Part shown: piece after piece, positions 45,268 to 54,838 of the stretch
Layout of the letters: the number at the start of each line of letters is the position of its first letter
How positions within the stretch are numbered: the stretch's first letter is position 1
Source of the DNA: Proteiniborus ethanoligenes
GTDB lineage: Bacteria > Bacillota > Clostridia > Tissierellales > Proteiniboraceae
Assembly: GCF_900107485.1 (NCBI RefSeq)
Contig: NZ_FNQE01000006.1
Coordinates: 40,065 to 104,064, forward strand
DNA length: 64,000 bases
Direction: 5' to 3'
The notes under the pieces: model-generated
What the model saw: only the letters and a program-made list of their open reading frames with translations
Database searches by the model: none
Told to the model about the DNA's origin: nothing
Program-made: the position numbers and the translations under genes

Positions 45268-45633
45268 TTAAATGGTCAAATTTATATTGTATAATTTCAA
45301 TACATCTTCAAGACCTAATTTTACCTCTTCACGTGTAAAATTCCCTATTTCTAATTCTTCATCACTTAGTTTGTTTAGCCTGTCATAGAAATCCATGGCA
45401 ACTTCAATATAAATTAAATCACTATTGTTAATTTCTTCAAACAAAATATTTTCTGCTTCATTGAGTCTCAGTTGGTTTATCAAATCAACCAATCTTTCAT
45501 ATAATCTATGGATTTCTAGTGAATTGCTTTCATCAGAAACATTAAATTGTATATTGTCTTTTTTGAAAATTAATTTTGCTATCATTTTTACCATCATTTC
45601 AATTTGCCTCATAACCCAATCTTGATGATACAT
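45268..45633 (-). CDS. DUF6483-like small protein
   Basis: Predicted 121 residues. The N-terminus DWVMRQIEMMVKMIAKLIF matches the start of a small helical family in Clostridia (assignment to DUF6483 is from memory and moderate). The rest is a tetratricopeptide-like helical bundle (LYERLVDLINQLRLNEAENILF). No catalytic motif. ATG with GAGGTGAAA upstream. Confidence 0.65.
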   Translation of the reverse strand: MYHQDWVMRQIEMMVKMIAKLIFKKDNIQFNVSDESNSLEIHRLYERLVDLINQLRLNEAENILFEEINNSDLIYIEVAMDFYDRLNKLSDEELEIGNFTREEVKLGLEDVLKLYNINLTI

Positions 45634-45710
45634 AAAATTTTCACCTCATTTTTTTACTTATACCTTAGGAATAATATGAAAATCTCAAATTAAATCAGTT
45701 TTTAGTATAA

Positions 45711-45887
45711 CTATTTTTCTATACGAATTATAATTTTCTTTTTAAACAAGCCTTTTCCAACCATCAAAATTATCTTTCCTTTTTTCTCGATCTTCTTTAT
45801 GGGCTTCCCCAACTTTTTTTCTAGCATTGTAATGGTTTGCTCGTCAGGTATTCCTATAATTCCAATTGCTGATGCTTCTTTTTTCAT
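45711..45887 (-). CDS. Small basic protein (58 residues) downstream of recQ
   Basis: Open frame of 58 codons from ATG 45887 to TAG 45711, with a GGGGGTATC ribosome site 5-6 nt before it. The protein is basic and has a hydrophobic KIILMVGKGLFKKKIII segment near the C-terminus, so it may lie on a membrane. It ends 30 bp past recQ and may share its transcript. Not recognised as a known family. Confidence 0.55.
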   Translation of the reverse strand: MKKEASAIGIIGIPDEQTITMLEKKLGKPIKKIEKKGKIILMVGKGLFKKKIIIRIEK

Positions 45888-45917
45888 TTTGATACCCCCA
45901 ATTGATACCTATTGTTC

Positions 45918-48107
45918 TTATCCCTCTAATCCATTTTTAGCAATAATCAGCTTAATATCCTCATAGCTAATGTCTTCTGGTAGAGCTTCTTTTATAGGCT
46001 TTAGTTTCTCTAGCCCTATTCTATTTATAACATCTAATATCTTTTCTTCCTTTAAAGGGTCATCTATAAATCTTAACCAGTCAACAGATTGTCCATTATC
46101 ATCACATTTTTTTAAGTGCTGAATTATTGTCGCTACAGTAAAACCTCTTTTATCTGCTATTTCTTTTAATGATAATCCCTGCAAATAACAATCATATGTT
46201 AATCTGTACCTATCTTCTTTATTATCTTCTACTGTTTTCTCTACTTTTGATTCCGTCTTTTCTTCTTTTCTAAGTTCTTTAATATCTATATCCTTCTCAG
46301 TACAATAATCCTTAATCAAACTCATGAATGCTTCTCCATAGCTCTCATATTTTTTAAGTCCAACTCCGTTTATTGTCAGCATTCCTTCTTTATCCTGTGG
46401 AAAATATTCTGCCATTGCTTTTAAGGTTGAGTCATGAAAGACCATAAATGGAGCTATTTGCTTTTCCCTTGCTATAGAATGCCTTAGTTCTCTTAGCTTG
46501 AGGAATAATTCATTGTCATAGTTTGAACCTACATCCTTTTTTCTTTGTTCTTCTTTGTCTCTAGCTGAGCCTTTTCTTTCGATTAAATGCTTTTTATGAT
46601 ATACCTTTGTTTCTCCTCTTAAAACCCCTAGGGCCTTTGAGGTGAGCTTTAGTATGGGAAATTTATCTGCAGTCATATGAATATATCCCATAGATACTAA
46701 GGTCATAGTTATTTCTCTTATTGCAGTATCGCTATAAGTTTCCATTATCCCATAGGTAGAGACCTTATCAAGCCCCCATTCTAGCAATCTTTTGTTCTTT
46801 GAGCCTCTTAAAACTTGTATTATAGTAGTCAATCCATACCTTTCGTTTGTTCTATATATACAGGATAATATTTTCTGTGCTTCTATTGTAACGTCCATCA
46901 TTTCTGACTGGTCTATGCAATTGCCACAGTTGTTGCAATTATGTTCTTCTACCATTTCGCCAAAATAAGTTAATATAACTTTTCGCAAGCAATCATTTGT
47001 ATGACAATAATCCACCAGATACTGAAGATTTTTATATAATATTTCCTCACGTTCTTGTGATAGATATTCATTTTGTATAATGAGCTTTTGTTTTACAACA
47101 TCTGATGGTGAATAGAGTAATATGCAATGACTTTTTTCTCCATCCCTTCCCGCTCTACCTGCCTCTTGATAATAGGCCTCCATATTTTTAGGCATATTAT
47201 AATGAATTACAAATCTGACATCTGGCTTGTCTATTCCCATTCCAAAAGCATTAGTTGCTACAATTATCTTAGCTCTGTTAAATATAAAATCTTCTTGATT
47301 ATTTTGACGTTCCTCTCCTTCCATTCCACCATGGTATTCTACAACAGAAAAGCCTTCCTCCCTAAGCTTTCTTGCTAAAGACTCTACGGTCTTTCTTGTA
47401 GAGCAATATATTATTCCTGATTCGCCCTGGAAGTTATCTCTTAAATAGTTCAGTAAATACGAGAACTTATTACTCGCCTTTATAACCTGATAAAATAGAT
47501 TTGGTCTATCGAAGCCTATTATGGATTCTGTTGGATTATTCAATTTAATAAGATATTTGATTTCCTCAATTATTTCTTCAGTAGCTGTTGCTGTAAATGC
47601 TGCAACTACAGGTCTTTCTTCTAATGAATTTATGAATGTAGGTATTTCTAAATAGCTAGGTCTGAAATCATGTCCCCATTGGCTTATGCAATGAGCCTCA
47701 TCAACTGCAACTAAGGATACCTTTACCCCTTTTATTAGTTCTTTAAAAAAGCCTGTATTTAATCGTTCTGGTGCAACATAAACTATTTTATATTTATTCT
47801 CTCTTATTTCTCTAAGCCTTTCCATAAGTTTATTCTGCTCAAGGGTACTATTAATATAGGTTCCTGATATCCCCATTTCATTTAAAGAGTCCACTTGATC
47901 CTTCATAAGAGATATAAGAGGTGAAATCACTATAGCTATTCCATCTAAAACTATGGCTGGTAGCTGATAACAAAGAGACTTGCCACCACCAGTAGGCATT
48001 ATTCCTAAAACATCCCTACCGTCTATAATCCCTCTAACTAATTTCTCTTGACCTTTTTTAAACTCTTCATATCCAAAATACATTTTTAATATCTGATAAA
48101 TATCCAT
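45918..48107 (-). CDS. recQ: ATP-dependent DNA helicase RecQ
   Basis: Predicted 729 residues. The SF2 core has GIMPTGGGKSLCYQ (Walker A, about 34-47), VDEAHCISQWGHDFRP (motif II with aromatic loop), TATATEE and QEAGRAGRDG (motif VI). A zinc-binding RQC domain has C-x16-C-x2-C-x2-C type ligands (HNCNNCGNC). An HRDC domain (about 525-600) is followed by a helix-turn-helix (about 650-690) typical of longer Firmicutes RecQ. Functions in 3'-5' unwinding in recombination and fork repair. ATG with AAAGGAGA upstream. Confidence 0.93.
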   Translation of the reverse strand: MDIYQILKMYFGYEEFKKGQEKLVRGIIDGRDVLGIMPTGGGKSLCYQLPAIVLDGIAIVISPLISLMKDQVDSLNEMGISGTYINSTLEQNKLMERLREIRENKYKIVYVAPERLNTGFFKELIKGVKVSLVAVDEAHCISQWGHDFRPSYLEIPTFINSLEERPVVAAFTATATEEIIEEIKYLIKLNNPTESIIGFDRPNLFYQVIKASNKFSYLLNYLRDNFQGESGIIYCSTRKTVESLARKLREEGFSVVEYHGGMEGEERQNNQEDFIFNRAKIIVATNAFGMGIDKPDVRFVIHYNMPKNMEAYYQEAGRAGRDGEKSHCILLYSPSDVVKQKLIIQNEYLSQEREEILYKNLQYLVDYCHTNDCLRKVILTYFGEMVEEHNCNNCGNCIDQSEMMDVTIEAQKILSCIYRTNERYGLTTIIQVLRGSKNKRLLEWGLDKVSTYGIMETYSDTAIREITMTLVSMGYIHMTADKFPILKLTSKALGVLRGETKVYHKKHLIERKGSARDKEEQRKKDVGSNYDNELFLKLRELRHSIAREKQIAPFMVFHDSTLKAMAEYFPQDKEGMLTINGVGLKKYESYGEAFMSLIKDYCTEKDIDIKELRKEEKTESKVEKTVEDNKEDRYRLTYDCYLQGLSLKEIADKRGFTVATIIQHLKKCDDNGQSVDWLRFIDDPLKEEKILDVINRIGLEKLKPIKEALPEDISYEDIKLIIAKNGLEG

Positions 48108-48291
48108 CTTTTTTCTCCTTTAAAATTCTTTATAAAATAAGTATATCATTATTTATTAATAAAATTAAATATAGCTAAAACCATGTTACTTATCTACTTA
48201 ATTATTATGTTGAAGTAATTTTACTTAAAAATGGGAAACATATTATACGAAAGAATAATCTTTAAATATTTTTAAAGGGAGGTAAGCAAAT

Positions 48292-50226
48292 TTGAGTAAG
48301 GAATTAAAAAATAATGTGAACAATGGGGTATTTGAAGATTTCAAACCATATGTTCCTGCTGACAAAACTATACCCGAGATAACTACTACATCTACTATCA
48401 TTGGTATTTTAATGTCTATAATATTTGGTGCTGCTAATGCTTACATAGGATTAAGAGTAGGAATGACAATAAGTGCTTCAATTCCTGCAGCAGTAATATC
48501 CATGGGTATTATTAGAGGAATAATGAAGCGAGATTCCATACTTGAAAACAACATGGTTCAAACTATAGGCTCGGCAGGAGAGTCTCTTGCCGCAGGAGCA
48601 ATCTTTACTTTACCTGCGCTTTTCATATGGTCTAGAGAGCTAGGAATGGCTCAGCCAAACTTATTAAAGATTATAGCAATAGCCTTAATTGGAGGAGCCC
48701 TAGGTGTGTTTTTAATGCTTCCACTTAGAAAAGCTTTAATAGTTAAAGAGCATAAAACTCTTCCTTATCCAGAAGGAACTGCCTGTGCAGAGGTTCTCAT
48801 TGCAGGGGAATCTGGGGGTGCAAAGGCCAAAACTGTGTTTGCAGGACTTGGTATAGGCTCTCTGTTTAAATTCTTAGCAGATGGAATAAAGCTTTTTCCA
48901 AGTGAGATAGAGTGGGAAATAAGAGGGTATAGGGGAGCAGCTATTGGTATGGACACTCTTCCAGCTTTACTAGGAGTTGGGTTTATAGTGGGTCCTCAAA
49001 TCTCTGCTTATATGCTAGCAGGCGCTGTTTTAGGATGGTTAGTTATTATCCCTTTGATGACTCATTTAGGACAATTTGTAACTTTACCTATATATCCGTC
49101 TACAGTACCCTTAAGTCAGTTAGATTATTGGGGGATTTGGGATAGCTATATCAGGTATATTGGAGCTGGCGCTGTGGCTTTTGGTGGTATACTTAGCTTA
49201 ATCAAATCACTTCCTCTCATTTTTAGTGCCTTTAGGGGTGCTCTTGGTGGTTTTAAGGTAGGCATGGAAAATCAAGGTGTTCTTAGAACTGACGAGGATA
49301 TGTCTATTAAATTAGCTTTTTTAGGTATCATCATTCTTGTTGCCATAATAGGATTTACTCCAATAATACCAGTGGGTCCTTTAGGCGCAATATTAATCGC
49401 AGTATTTGGATTTTTCTTTGCTACAGTTTCGTCTAGACTAGTGGGCTTAGTTGGAAGTACTAACAATCCAGTTTCAGGCATGACTATAGCTACCCTTCTT
49501 ATTACTAGTATTGTGTTTAAGGCTACTGGGTTTATTGGCCCTGACGGAATGATTGGTGCATTATCTGTTGGCGCAGTTATATGTGTCATAAGTGCAATGG
49601 CAGGGGATATGTCTCAGGATTTGAAAACAGGATTTATAGTTGGTGCTACACCTAGAAAACAGCAATATGGTGAGCTAATAGGAGTTATATCCTCTGGCTT
49701 GGTCATCGGATTTGTGTTGGTACTGTTGAATAATGCATGGGGCTTTGGTTCATCGGAGTTACCAGCACCTCAAGCTACTTTAATGAAGCTGGTCATAGAA
49801 GGAGTAATGAGCGGTAACTTGCCCTGGGTGCTAGTATTTATTGGAGTAGGCATAGGAATAGTCGTTGAACTATTGCGTATTCAGATATTACCTTTTGCAG
49901 TAGGATTATATCTTCCTATTCATTTGAGTACACCTATTATGATTGGTGGAATTTTAAGAGGACTTCTAGAAAGGACTACTAAGGATGAGACCCTCTTAAA
50001 AGATAAGATTGACGGTGGTATATTATATTCATCAGGGCTTATAGCAGGAGAAGGCCTTATAGGAATAACCTTAGCTGTATTAGCTATAATTCCAGCTGGA
50101 GCAGTAACTGTAGGAGAGCTATTAGCCTTTGGTGGCAATGTATTAGGTAAATATGGCTCTTTAATCTTATTTGCATTGCTTGCGCTTTCCCTTATGAGAT
50201 ATTCTTTTTGGAAAAAGCCTGATTAA
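48292..50226 (+). CDS. OPT-family oligopeptide transporter
   Basis: Predicted 644 residues with about 14-16 membrane segments. OPT family signatures include YVPADKTIPEITTTSTIIG near the N-terminus, 'AYIGLRVGMTISASIPAAVISMGI' (positions about 47-70), and NNPVSGMTIATLLI near 400. OPT proteins import oligopeptides or metal-siderophore conjugates in symport with protons. TTG start at 48292 with GGGAGG upstream. Stands alone and is followed by a bidirectional terminator. Confidence 0.9.
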   Translation: MSKELKNNVNNGVFEDFKPYVPADKTIPEITTTSTIIGILMSIIFGAANAYIGLRVGMTISASIPAAVISMGIIRGIMKRDSILENNMVQTIGSAGESLAAGAIFTLPALFIWSRELGMAQPNLLKIIAIALIGGALGVFLMLPLRKALIVKEHKTLPYPEGTACAEVLIAGESGGAKAKTVFAGLGIGSLFKFLADGIKLFPSEIEWEIRGYRGAAIGMDTLPALLGVGFIVGPQISAYMLAGAVLGWLVIIPLMTHLGQFVTLPIYPSTVPLSQLDYWGIWDSYIRYIGAGAVAFGGILSLIKSLPLIFSAFRGALGGFKVGMENQGVLRTDEDMSIKLAFLGIIILVAIIGFTPIIPVGPLGAILIAVFGFFFATVSSRLVGLVGSTNNPVSGMTIATLLITSIVFKATGFIGPDGMIGALSVGAVICVISAMAGDMSQDLKTGFIVGATPRKQQYGELIGVISSGLVIGFVLVLLNNAWGFGSSELPAPQATLMKLVIEGVMSGNLPWVLVFIGVGIGIVVELLRIQILPFAVGLYLPIHLSTPIMIGGILRGLLERTTKDETLLKDKIDGGILYSSGLIAGEGLIGITLAVLAIIPAGAVTVGELLAFGGNVLGKYGSLILFALLALSLMRYSFWKKPD

Positions 50227-50259
50227 AGAGGTAAAACTTTTCCAATCGTCATAAAAAAA

Positions 50260-50301
50260 GAACTGTTGTTATTTAAGTATTGTGATAAATAACAGCAGTT
50301 C
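50260..50301. terminator. Bidirectional terminator
   Basis: 16-bp stem GAACTGTTGTTATTTA/TAAATAACAGCAGTTC with one G-U pair, followed by a T-rich tail. It lies between the convergent OPT gene and the ABC permease gene ending at 50311. Confidence 0.88.
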
Positions 50302-50310
50302 CTTTTTATT

Positions 50311-51087
50311 TTATATCAAGGTATTCTTTCCTACCTTAACCCATCTGCAAAGCTTATCTTCACATAAATCTATAACTGTAAATAGTATAAAGCCTAAAAG
50401 TCCTAACCCTACAATACCACTAAACATTTCAAGGTAATTTACCATGCTCCAGCTATTCATGATAAAATACCCTATCCCATAAGAAGTTGCAAAGTTCTCA
50501 GCAAAAAACAACACTGCTATACTGACACCTATACTAAGCCTTAGGGCTGTAAAAAGTTTAGGTAATATGGCTGGAAGTATTAAATGCCTATATACCTGAC
50601 TTCTAGCTAGTCCTAAGGATTTGACAGACATCATAAGCTCTTTAGGTATTTCCTTTACTCCATCTCTGGCTCCTAAAATAATTTGAAATATTACTATAAT
50701 AATAATTAAAGCAATCTTTGGTATATCTCCTAAACCCCAAAGTATCATAAGTATTGGAAGAAATGCTATTTTAGGCAAAGGGTATAATATATAAACAATG
50801 GGGCTAATAAAATCATCAGCCTTTTTATTTACCCCTATCCACACTCCTATGATAACGCCTAATATCAAAGAAAATATTACAGCCACTGTAATTCTCCACA
50901 GGCTAACTAATAGATGTGGAAGCAAAACCTTAGGAAATATGATAATAAAGTTCTCAATAGTATCAAAGGGTGATGGTATAACTGCTGATTTCAAGGAAGC
51001 ATGCAGAACATACCACATAGTCAATACAATAAGGTTAGCATATATGGTTTTAAAATGTTTTTTCCATGAACTTCTATATATCTTCAT
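50311..51087 (-). CDS. ABC importer permease (nitrate/sulfonate/thiamine-precursor type)
   Basis: Predicted 258 residues with six membrane segments. The binding-protein-dependent permease EAA-like loop (SVKSLGLARSQVYRHLILPAILP, about 150-172) fits the SsuC/TauC/ThiX subfamily. Overlaps the ATPase gene by 14 bp. Substrate unknown. Confidence 0.88.
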   Translation of the reverse strand: MKIYRSSWKKHFKTIYANLIVLTMWYVLHASLKSAVIPSPFDTIENFIIIFPKVLLPHLLVSLWRITVAVIFSLILGVIIGVWIGVNKKADDFISPIVYILYPLPKIAFLPILMILWGLGDIPKIALIIIIVIFQIILGARDGVKEIPKELMMSVKSLGLARSQVYRHLILPAILPKLFTALRLSIGVSIAVLFFAENFATSYGIGYFIMNSWSMVNYLEMFSGIVGLGLLGFILFTVIDLCEDKLCRWVKVGKNTLI

Positions 51088-51802
51088 GTATCCACTTCCT
51101 AATCTCTAAGCAAAACTTGTAGAAATCAATGTTTTCTCTTAATTTATCCTTCCCAAAGTAAGGATTATCCATAATATGCACTATTCCTGCTTTTTTCATG
51201 ATAACAATCTTTTGTCCTAAAAAGGCTGCCTCCTCAATATTATGAGTTACTGTAATCAGTGTAATAGGCTTTCTCTTGTAAATATTTAGAATAATATTTT
51301 GTATATGCTCCTTTGTCATTGCATCAAGAGCAGATGAGGGCTCATCCATAAGCAGAAGATCTGGCTCTAGTGCCAAGGTTCTTCCTATAGCAACTCTTTG
51401 CTTTTGTCCTCCACTTAGTTCTCCTGGGTATTTACTTCTATATTCATATATGCCTAGCTCTCTAAGGATATCTTCTACTTTTTCATTAGCTTCATCCTTA
51501 TTAAAGCCTCTGCATAGTAATGCAAAGGCTACATTATTCCAAACAGTCTTCCAAGGAAGGAGCCCATAATCCTGTAATATAACTCCTGTATTCTTACGGA
51601 CATTAGTCAGTTCTTGTCCATCTATTAGTACTTTACCCTCATTTGGCTTTATCAAGGCTCCTATAGAATATAATAAAGTGGTCTTGCCACAGCCAGAAGG
51701 CCCTATAATAGCACAGGTTGTGTTTTTTTCTACATGAAGGTTTACATTTTGAAGAGCTATTTCGCTTCCATAGCTTACATGTAAATCCTTTATACTAATC
51801 AT
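51074..51802 (-). CDS. ABC importer ATP-binding protein (SsuB/TauB type)
   Basis: Predicted 242 residues. Walker A GPSGCGKT, Q-loop VILQDYGLLPWKTVW (the PWKTV after the Q-loop is typical of nitrate/sulfonate importers), signature LSGGQKQRV, Walker B LLLMDEPSSALDA. The start codon overlaps the stop of the lipoprotein gene. Drives uptake with the neighbouring permease and lipoprotein. Confidence 0.9.
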   Translation of the reverse strand: MISIKDLHVSYGSEIALQNVNLHVEKNTTCAIIGPSGCGKTTLLYSIGALIKPNEGKVLIDGQELTNVRKNTGVILQDYGLLPWKTVWNNVAFALLCRGFNKDEANEKVEDILRELGIYEYRSKYPGELSGGQKQRVAIGRTLALEPDLLLMDEPSSALDAMTKEHIQNIILNIYKRKPITLITVTHNIEEAAFLGQKIVIMKKAGIVHIMDNPYFGKDKLRENIDFYKFCLEIRKWIHEDI

Positions 51803-52746
51803 TATTTTACAAACTTCCCTTCAACAAGCTCTTCATATTTTAAATCTATTTTTTTACCTAATACTTTTTCATTCCAGCTAATTATCTTTTCAATATACTC
51901 TTTGCTTGGTACTCTTGCTTTGTTATACTCTGGTAAAGCAATCTTGTCCTTTACTTCAGGATTTAGCTTTAACTCTTGGATTAATATATCTCTGGCTATA
52001 TTTTCATCCTTCCTAATCTCTTCAACAGCTTTGTTATAAGCTTTATGAAATAATTCAATTTCTTTTTCTTTATTTTTTATAGCATCCCCTGTAAATACCA
52101 TAATCTCAGGAGAAAACTCATCTTTGCTATTGTAAATTCTCTTTTCCAGACCCATTAGCTCTCCTTGAGATGCAACAGGTTCTGGAAGTACTGCCATATC
52201 TATTTGTCCTTGATTTATCATTTCTAATCTTGCAGGAATTTCGTTTATAAATATTTTATCCATACTGTATTCTTCAATAAGAAACTCATCTGCAAGGTAA
52301 TTAACTACACTTACTTCCATAAGCCCTACTTTAATATCCTTTTTTTCTTCAAAATCCTTTCTTACTAATATAGGAAAGCTCCCATCAGTACTGGTAGTAA
52401 CCTTTATATCAAAGCCATTTTGCACATTATTAACTAATGCAATAACATCCGTCATAGCTCCATCTAGCTCACCACTTTGAAGAGCGCTTTGTCTATTCAT
52501 AGCATTCATATATATTTGAACATCCACGTCCAAACCTAATTCCTCAAAATAACTATTCTTTGCTGCAACAAAAATAGGTGCTGAGTCAACTGCTGGCATA
52601 ACTCCAACCTTTAATCTTAGTTTTTCCACTGTATTAGGCTTCTCCAATTGTGATTCTTCATTTAGATTTCCCTTGGAAGTACATCCTACCATCCATATTA
52701 AAGACATGATAACAATAAATAAAGCTGTCCATTTAAATTTTTTCAT
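51802..52746 (-). CDS. ABC importer substrate-binding lipoprotein
   Basis: Predicted 314 residues. Signal peptide with lipobox MVGC, C22 lipidated. The mature protein resembles SsuA/ThiY-type binding proteins: 'AVDSAPIFVAAKNSYFEELGL', GELDGAMTDVIA, 'INQGQIDMAVLPEP'. These bind sulfonates, nitrate, or pyrimidine precursors of thiamine. No riboswitch was found upstream. First of three coupled genes. Confidence 0.87.
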   Translation of the reverse strand: MKKFKWTALFIVIMSLIWMVGCTSKGNLNEESQLEKPNTVEKLRLKVGVMPAVDSAPIFVAAKNSYFEELGLDVDVQIYMNAMNRQSALQSGELDGAMTDVIALVNNVQNGFDIKVTTSTDGSFPILVRKDFEEKKDIKVGLMEVSVVNYLADEFLIEEYSMDKIFINEIPARLEMINQGQIDMAVLPEPVASQGELMGLEKRIYNSKDEFSPEIMVFTGDAIKNKEKEIELFHKAYNKAVEEIRKDENIARDILIQELKLNPEVKDKIALPEYNKARVPSKEYIEKIISWNEKVLGKKIDLKYEELVEGKFVK

Positions 52747-52897
52747 CTGTATTCCTCCGTTCTATATTTAAGATCCATACTAATTTTACTCCTAAAAGTT
52801 TGTTAAATCAATGTCATAGATGGTTTTGGTTATAAAGTAAACGGAATTTATATTGTATCAGTTTACATTAAAGAAATATACTTCCCTAATTTACTCC
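52747..52897. other. Intergenic region upstream of the lipoprotein gene
   Basis: About 150 bp. It holds the inverted pair GTAAAC (52837-52842) and GTTTAC (52861-52866) around TACAAT/TATAAA-like minus-strand promoter elements. No TPP or other known riboswitch core was recognised. Confidence 0.4.
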
Positions 52898-53539
52898 TTA
52901 TTGATAATATGAAAATCTCTTTTCAAAGGTCTTAAATATTTTTGTCAATATACCTACTAAAACTAGGTAAAACAAACCTACTACAATAAGGGGGACTAGT
53001 GAAGCATCTCTATTTGAAGCAATCTTTCCTGCTCTTAATAGCTCTCCTAATCCAACTACATAAACTAATGATGTATCCTTTACTAAAGTAATTACTTCAT
53101 TTGCAACAGGTGCTAAGGTTCTTTTTATTGCCTGAGGGAATATTATCCAAATGAATGCTTTCATAGGTGTAAATCCTAGAGCTTGAGCTGCTTCATGCTG
53201 CCCTATATCTATAGATTCTATACCACCCCTGTATATTTCTCCAAAATATGCTCCATAGTTTAATATAAAAGCTATCAATGCAGCTGGAAGTCTATCTAAT
53301 ATTATACCTATAAAAGGAAGGCCGAAAAATATAAATATTAACTGTAACAGCAAGGGTGTTCCTCTCATAACCCAAATATATAGCTCCATTGCTCTACTTA
53401 AAGGCTTTATCTTTGATAGCCTACATAATGCAACAATAATGCCTAATACAATAGAGAATATTAAGGTTATTGAAAACACTTCTAAAGTAACTACTGTTCC
53501 TTGAAGCATTGTATACATTAAAGTAATGATATATTTCAT
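52898..53539 (-). CDS. Polar amino-acid ABC transporter permease
   Basis: Predicted 213 residues with five membrane segments, His/Glu/Gln/Arg-type (HisM/GlnP) permease. N-terminal TM-associated motif 'MLQGTVVTLEVF', and the EAA loop HEAAQALGFTPMKAFIWIIFP (about 130-150). It overlaps nothing but is 25 bp after the binding-protein gene in the same T-box-controlled transcript. No cognate GlnQ-type ATPase gene is next to it. Confidence 0.9.
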   Translation of the reverse strand: MKYIITLMYTMLQGTVVTLEVFSITLIFSIVLGIIVALCRLSKIKPLSRAMELYIWVMRGTPLLLQLIFIFFGLPFIGIILDRLPAALIAFILNYGAYFGEIYRGGIESIDIGQHEAAQALGFTPMKAFIWIIFPQAIKRTLAPVANEVITLVKDTSLVYVVGLGELLRAGKIASNRDASLVPLIVVGLFYLVLVGILTKIFKTFEKRFSYYQ

Positions 53540-53564
53540 TTCGGCCTCCTCCTTTAACTATAAT

Positions 53565-54371
53565 TTACTTAAACCATTTATTAAATATTTCTTCATAGGT
53601 TCCATCTTGTTTCATATCATCTAAAGCCTTATCAACCTGCTTGACTAATTCTTTATCTCCTTTTCTCATACCTATTCCATATTCTTCTTTCCCAAAATTT
53701 TCCTCAATAACCTTGTATTTATCATAGCCTCTTTGTTTAATGTAGTATCTAGCTAATACTTCGTCTCCAACAAATGCATCTACTCTGCCAGCCTCTAAAT
53801 CCATTAGGGCTTCGTTGTTAGTATCGAATACTACTGGTTCACCCCCCTTAAATGAGCTAACTATAGTAGGCTCTTTATTCATAGCATCTACAGCACTTGA
53901 ACCGTTTTGCGCTGCAACATTTTTATCCTTTAAATCATTTTTAGTAATTATATCTGAATTAGATAGTGTTACGATTATTTGTTTGTTTTCTAAATAAGGC
54001 TTAGAAAATGCTACTTTTTCTTTTCTTTCATCATTTATTGAATATCCATTCCATATTAAATCAATATTACCAGCCTTAAGCTCAGATTCTTTCATAGTCC
54101 AATCTATAGGTTGAAACCTGACCTCTAGTCCTATTCTCTTAAATACCTCTTTAGCTAAGTCCACATCAAAGCCTACTATCTCTCCCTTTTCATCCTTAAA
54201 GCCCATAGGTGCAAATGTATCATCTAATCCCATTACTATATAGCCTTTTTCTTTAATTTTTGAAAAGCTATCTTCATTATTTGAGGTATTAGAGGAACAG
54301 CCGGTAATAGCAAGAAATCCAATGATTAATAAACTAAATAATACTACTAGCCTCATACGAATTTTTTTCAT
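53565..54371 (-). CDS. Polar amino-acid ABC transporter substrate-binding lipoprotein
   Basis: Predicted 268 residues. Signal peptide with lipobox ITGC, C25 lipidated. Family 3 solute-binding fold: 'GLDDTFAPMGFKDEKGEIVGFD' near residues 50-71, then DLIWNGYSI and AFVGDEVLARYY. The T-box leader upstream shows that an uncharged tRNA, and so an amino-acid shortage, turns it on. Which amino acid is not settled by the sequence. The ATG at 54371 was chosen; the ATG at 54383 is too close to GGAG. Confidence 0.85.
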   Translation of the reverse strand: MKKIRMRLVVLFSLLIIGFLAITGCSSNTSNNEDSFSKIKEKGYIVMGLDDTFAPMGFKDEKGEIVGFDVDLAKEVFKRIGLEVRFQPIDWTMKESELKAGNIDLIWNGYSINDERKEKVAFSKPYLENKQIIVTLSNSDIITKNDLKDKNVAAQNGSSAVDAMNKEPTIVSSFKGGEPVVFDTNNEALMDLEAGRVDAFVGDEVLARYYIKQRGYDKYKVIEENFGKEEYGIGMRKGDKELVKQVDKALDDMKQDGTYEEIFNKWFK

Positions 54372-54445
54372 GATAATATTCATCTCCTTATTTTTTGTTT
54401 TTTATTTACTTATTATTTATACAATTTGCAGTGCTACAAATTAAT

Positions 54446-54693
54446 AAATAAAAAACTCTCGTCATCTAGAAAATACTAGAGGACGAGAGTTTTACTCACG
54501 TGGTTCCACCTCAGTTCATTGGTACCTTACGATACCAACCTCTTCGAGTACAACAACTCCTTGTTATACTCTAGCACTATAACGGGTGCAGGGATTCCGA
54601 AAACATTCTACTGCCTTAAAGGGTTCGATGCATAGCTTAGAGATGTGTTCAAAATACCTTTAATATCCTCTCTCACCACCCGAGGACTCTCTG
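54446..54693 (-). ncRNA. T-box riboswitch of the amino-acid transporter
   Basis: Read on the minus strand from about 54693: AGAGAG, the Stem I loop GGGTGGTGAG, GAACAC after Stem I, a GTAG...CCCGTTAT region, and the T-box core AGGTGGAACCACG (complement of 54499-54511). A terminator with perfect 12-bp stem (54452-54463 with 54482-54493) and a T-run follows. These are the class-defining elements, so an uncharged tRNA stabilises antitermination. The specifier after GAA could be read as CAC, ACA or, two bases later, AUC (histidine, threonine or isoleucine), so the amino acid is undecided. Confidence 0.92.
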
Positions 54694-54755
54694 AAAAAAA
54701 GTGTATTTTTACTATTTCTCTTCATTGCTTTTATTATTTTTGTTTGTACTTTATT

Positions 54756-54784
54756 ATGATAAAGCATTAAAGCATTTTTGTCAA
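54756..54784 (-). promoter_or_regulatory. Promoter of the T-box transcript
   Basis: Minus-strand -35 TTGACA (54779-54784), 17-bp spacer and -10 TATCAT (54756-54761), about 60 bp upstream of the T-box. Confidence 0.65.
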
Positions 54785-54838
54785 TAATAAAATATAAAAA
54801 AATTACCCCATATTACTATGGAATAATTTCTATAACAA

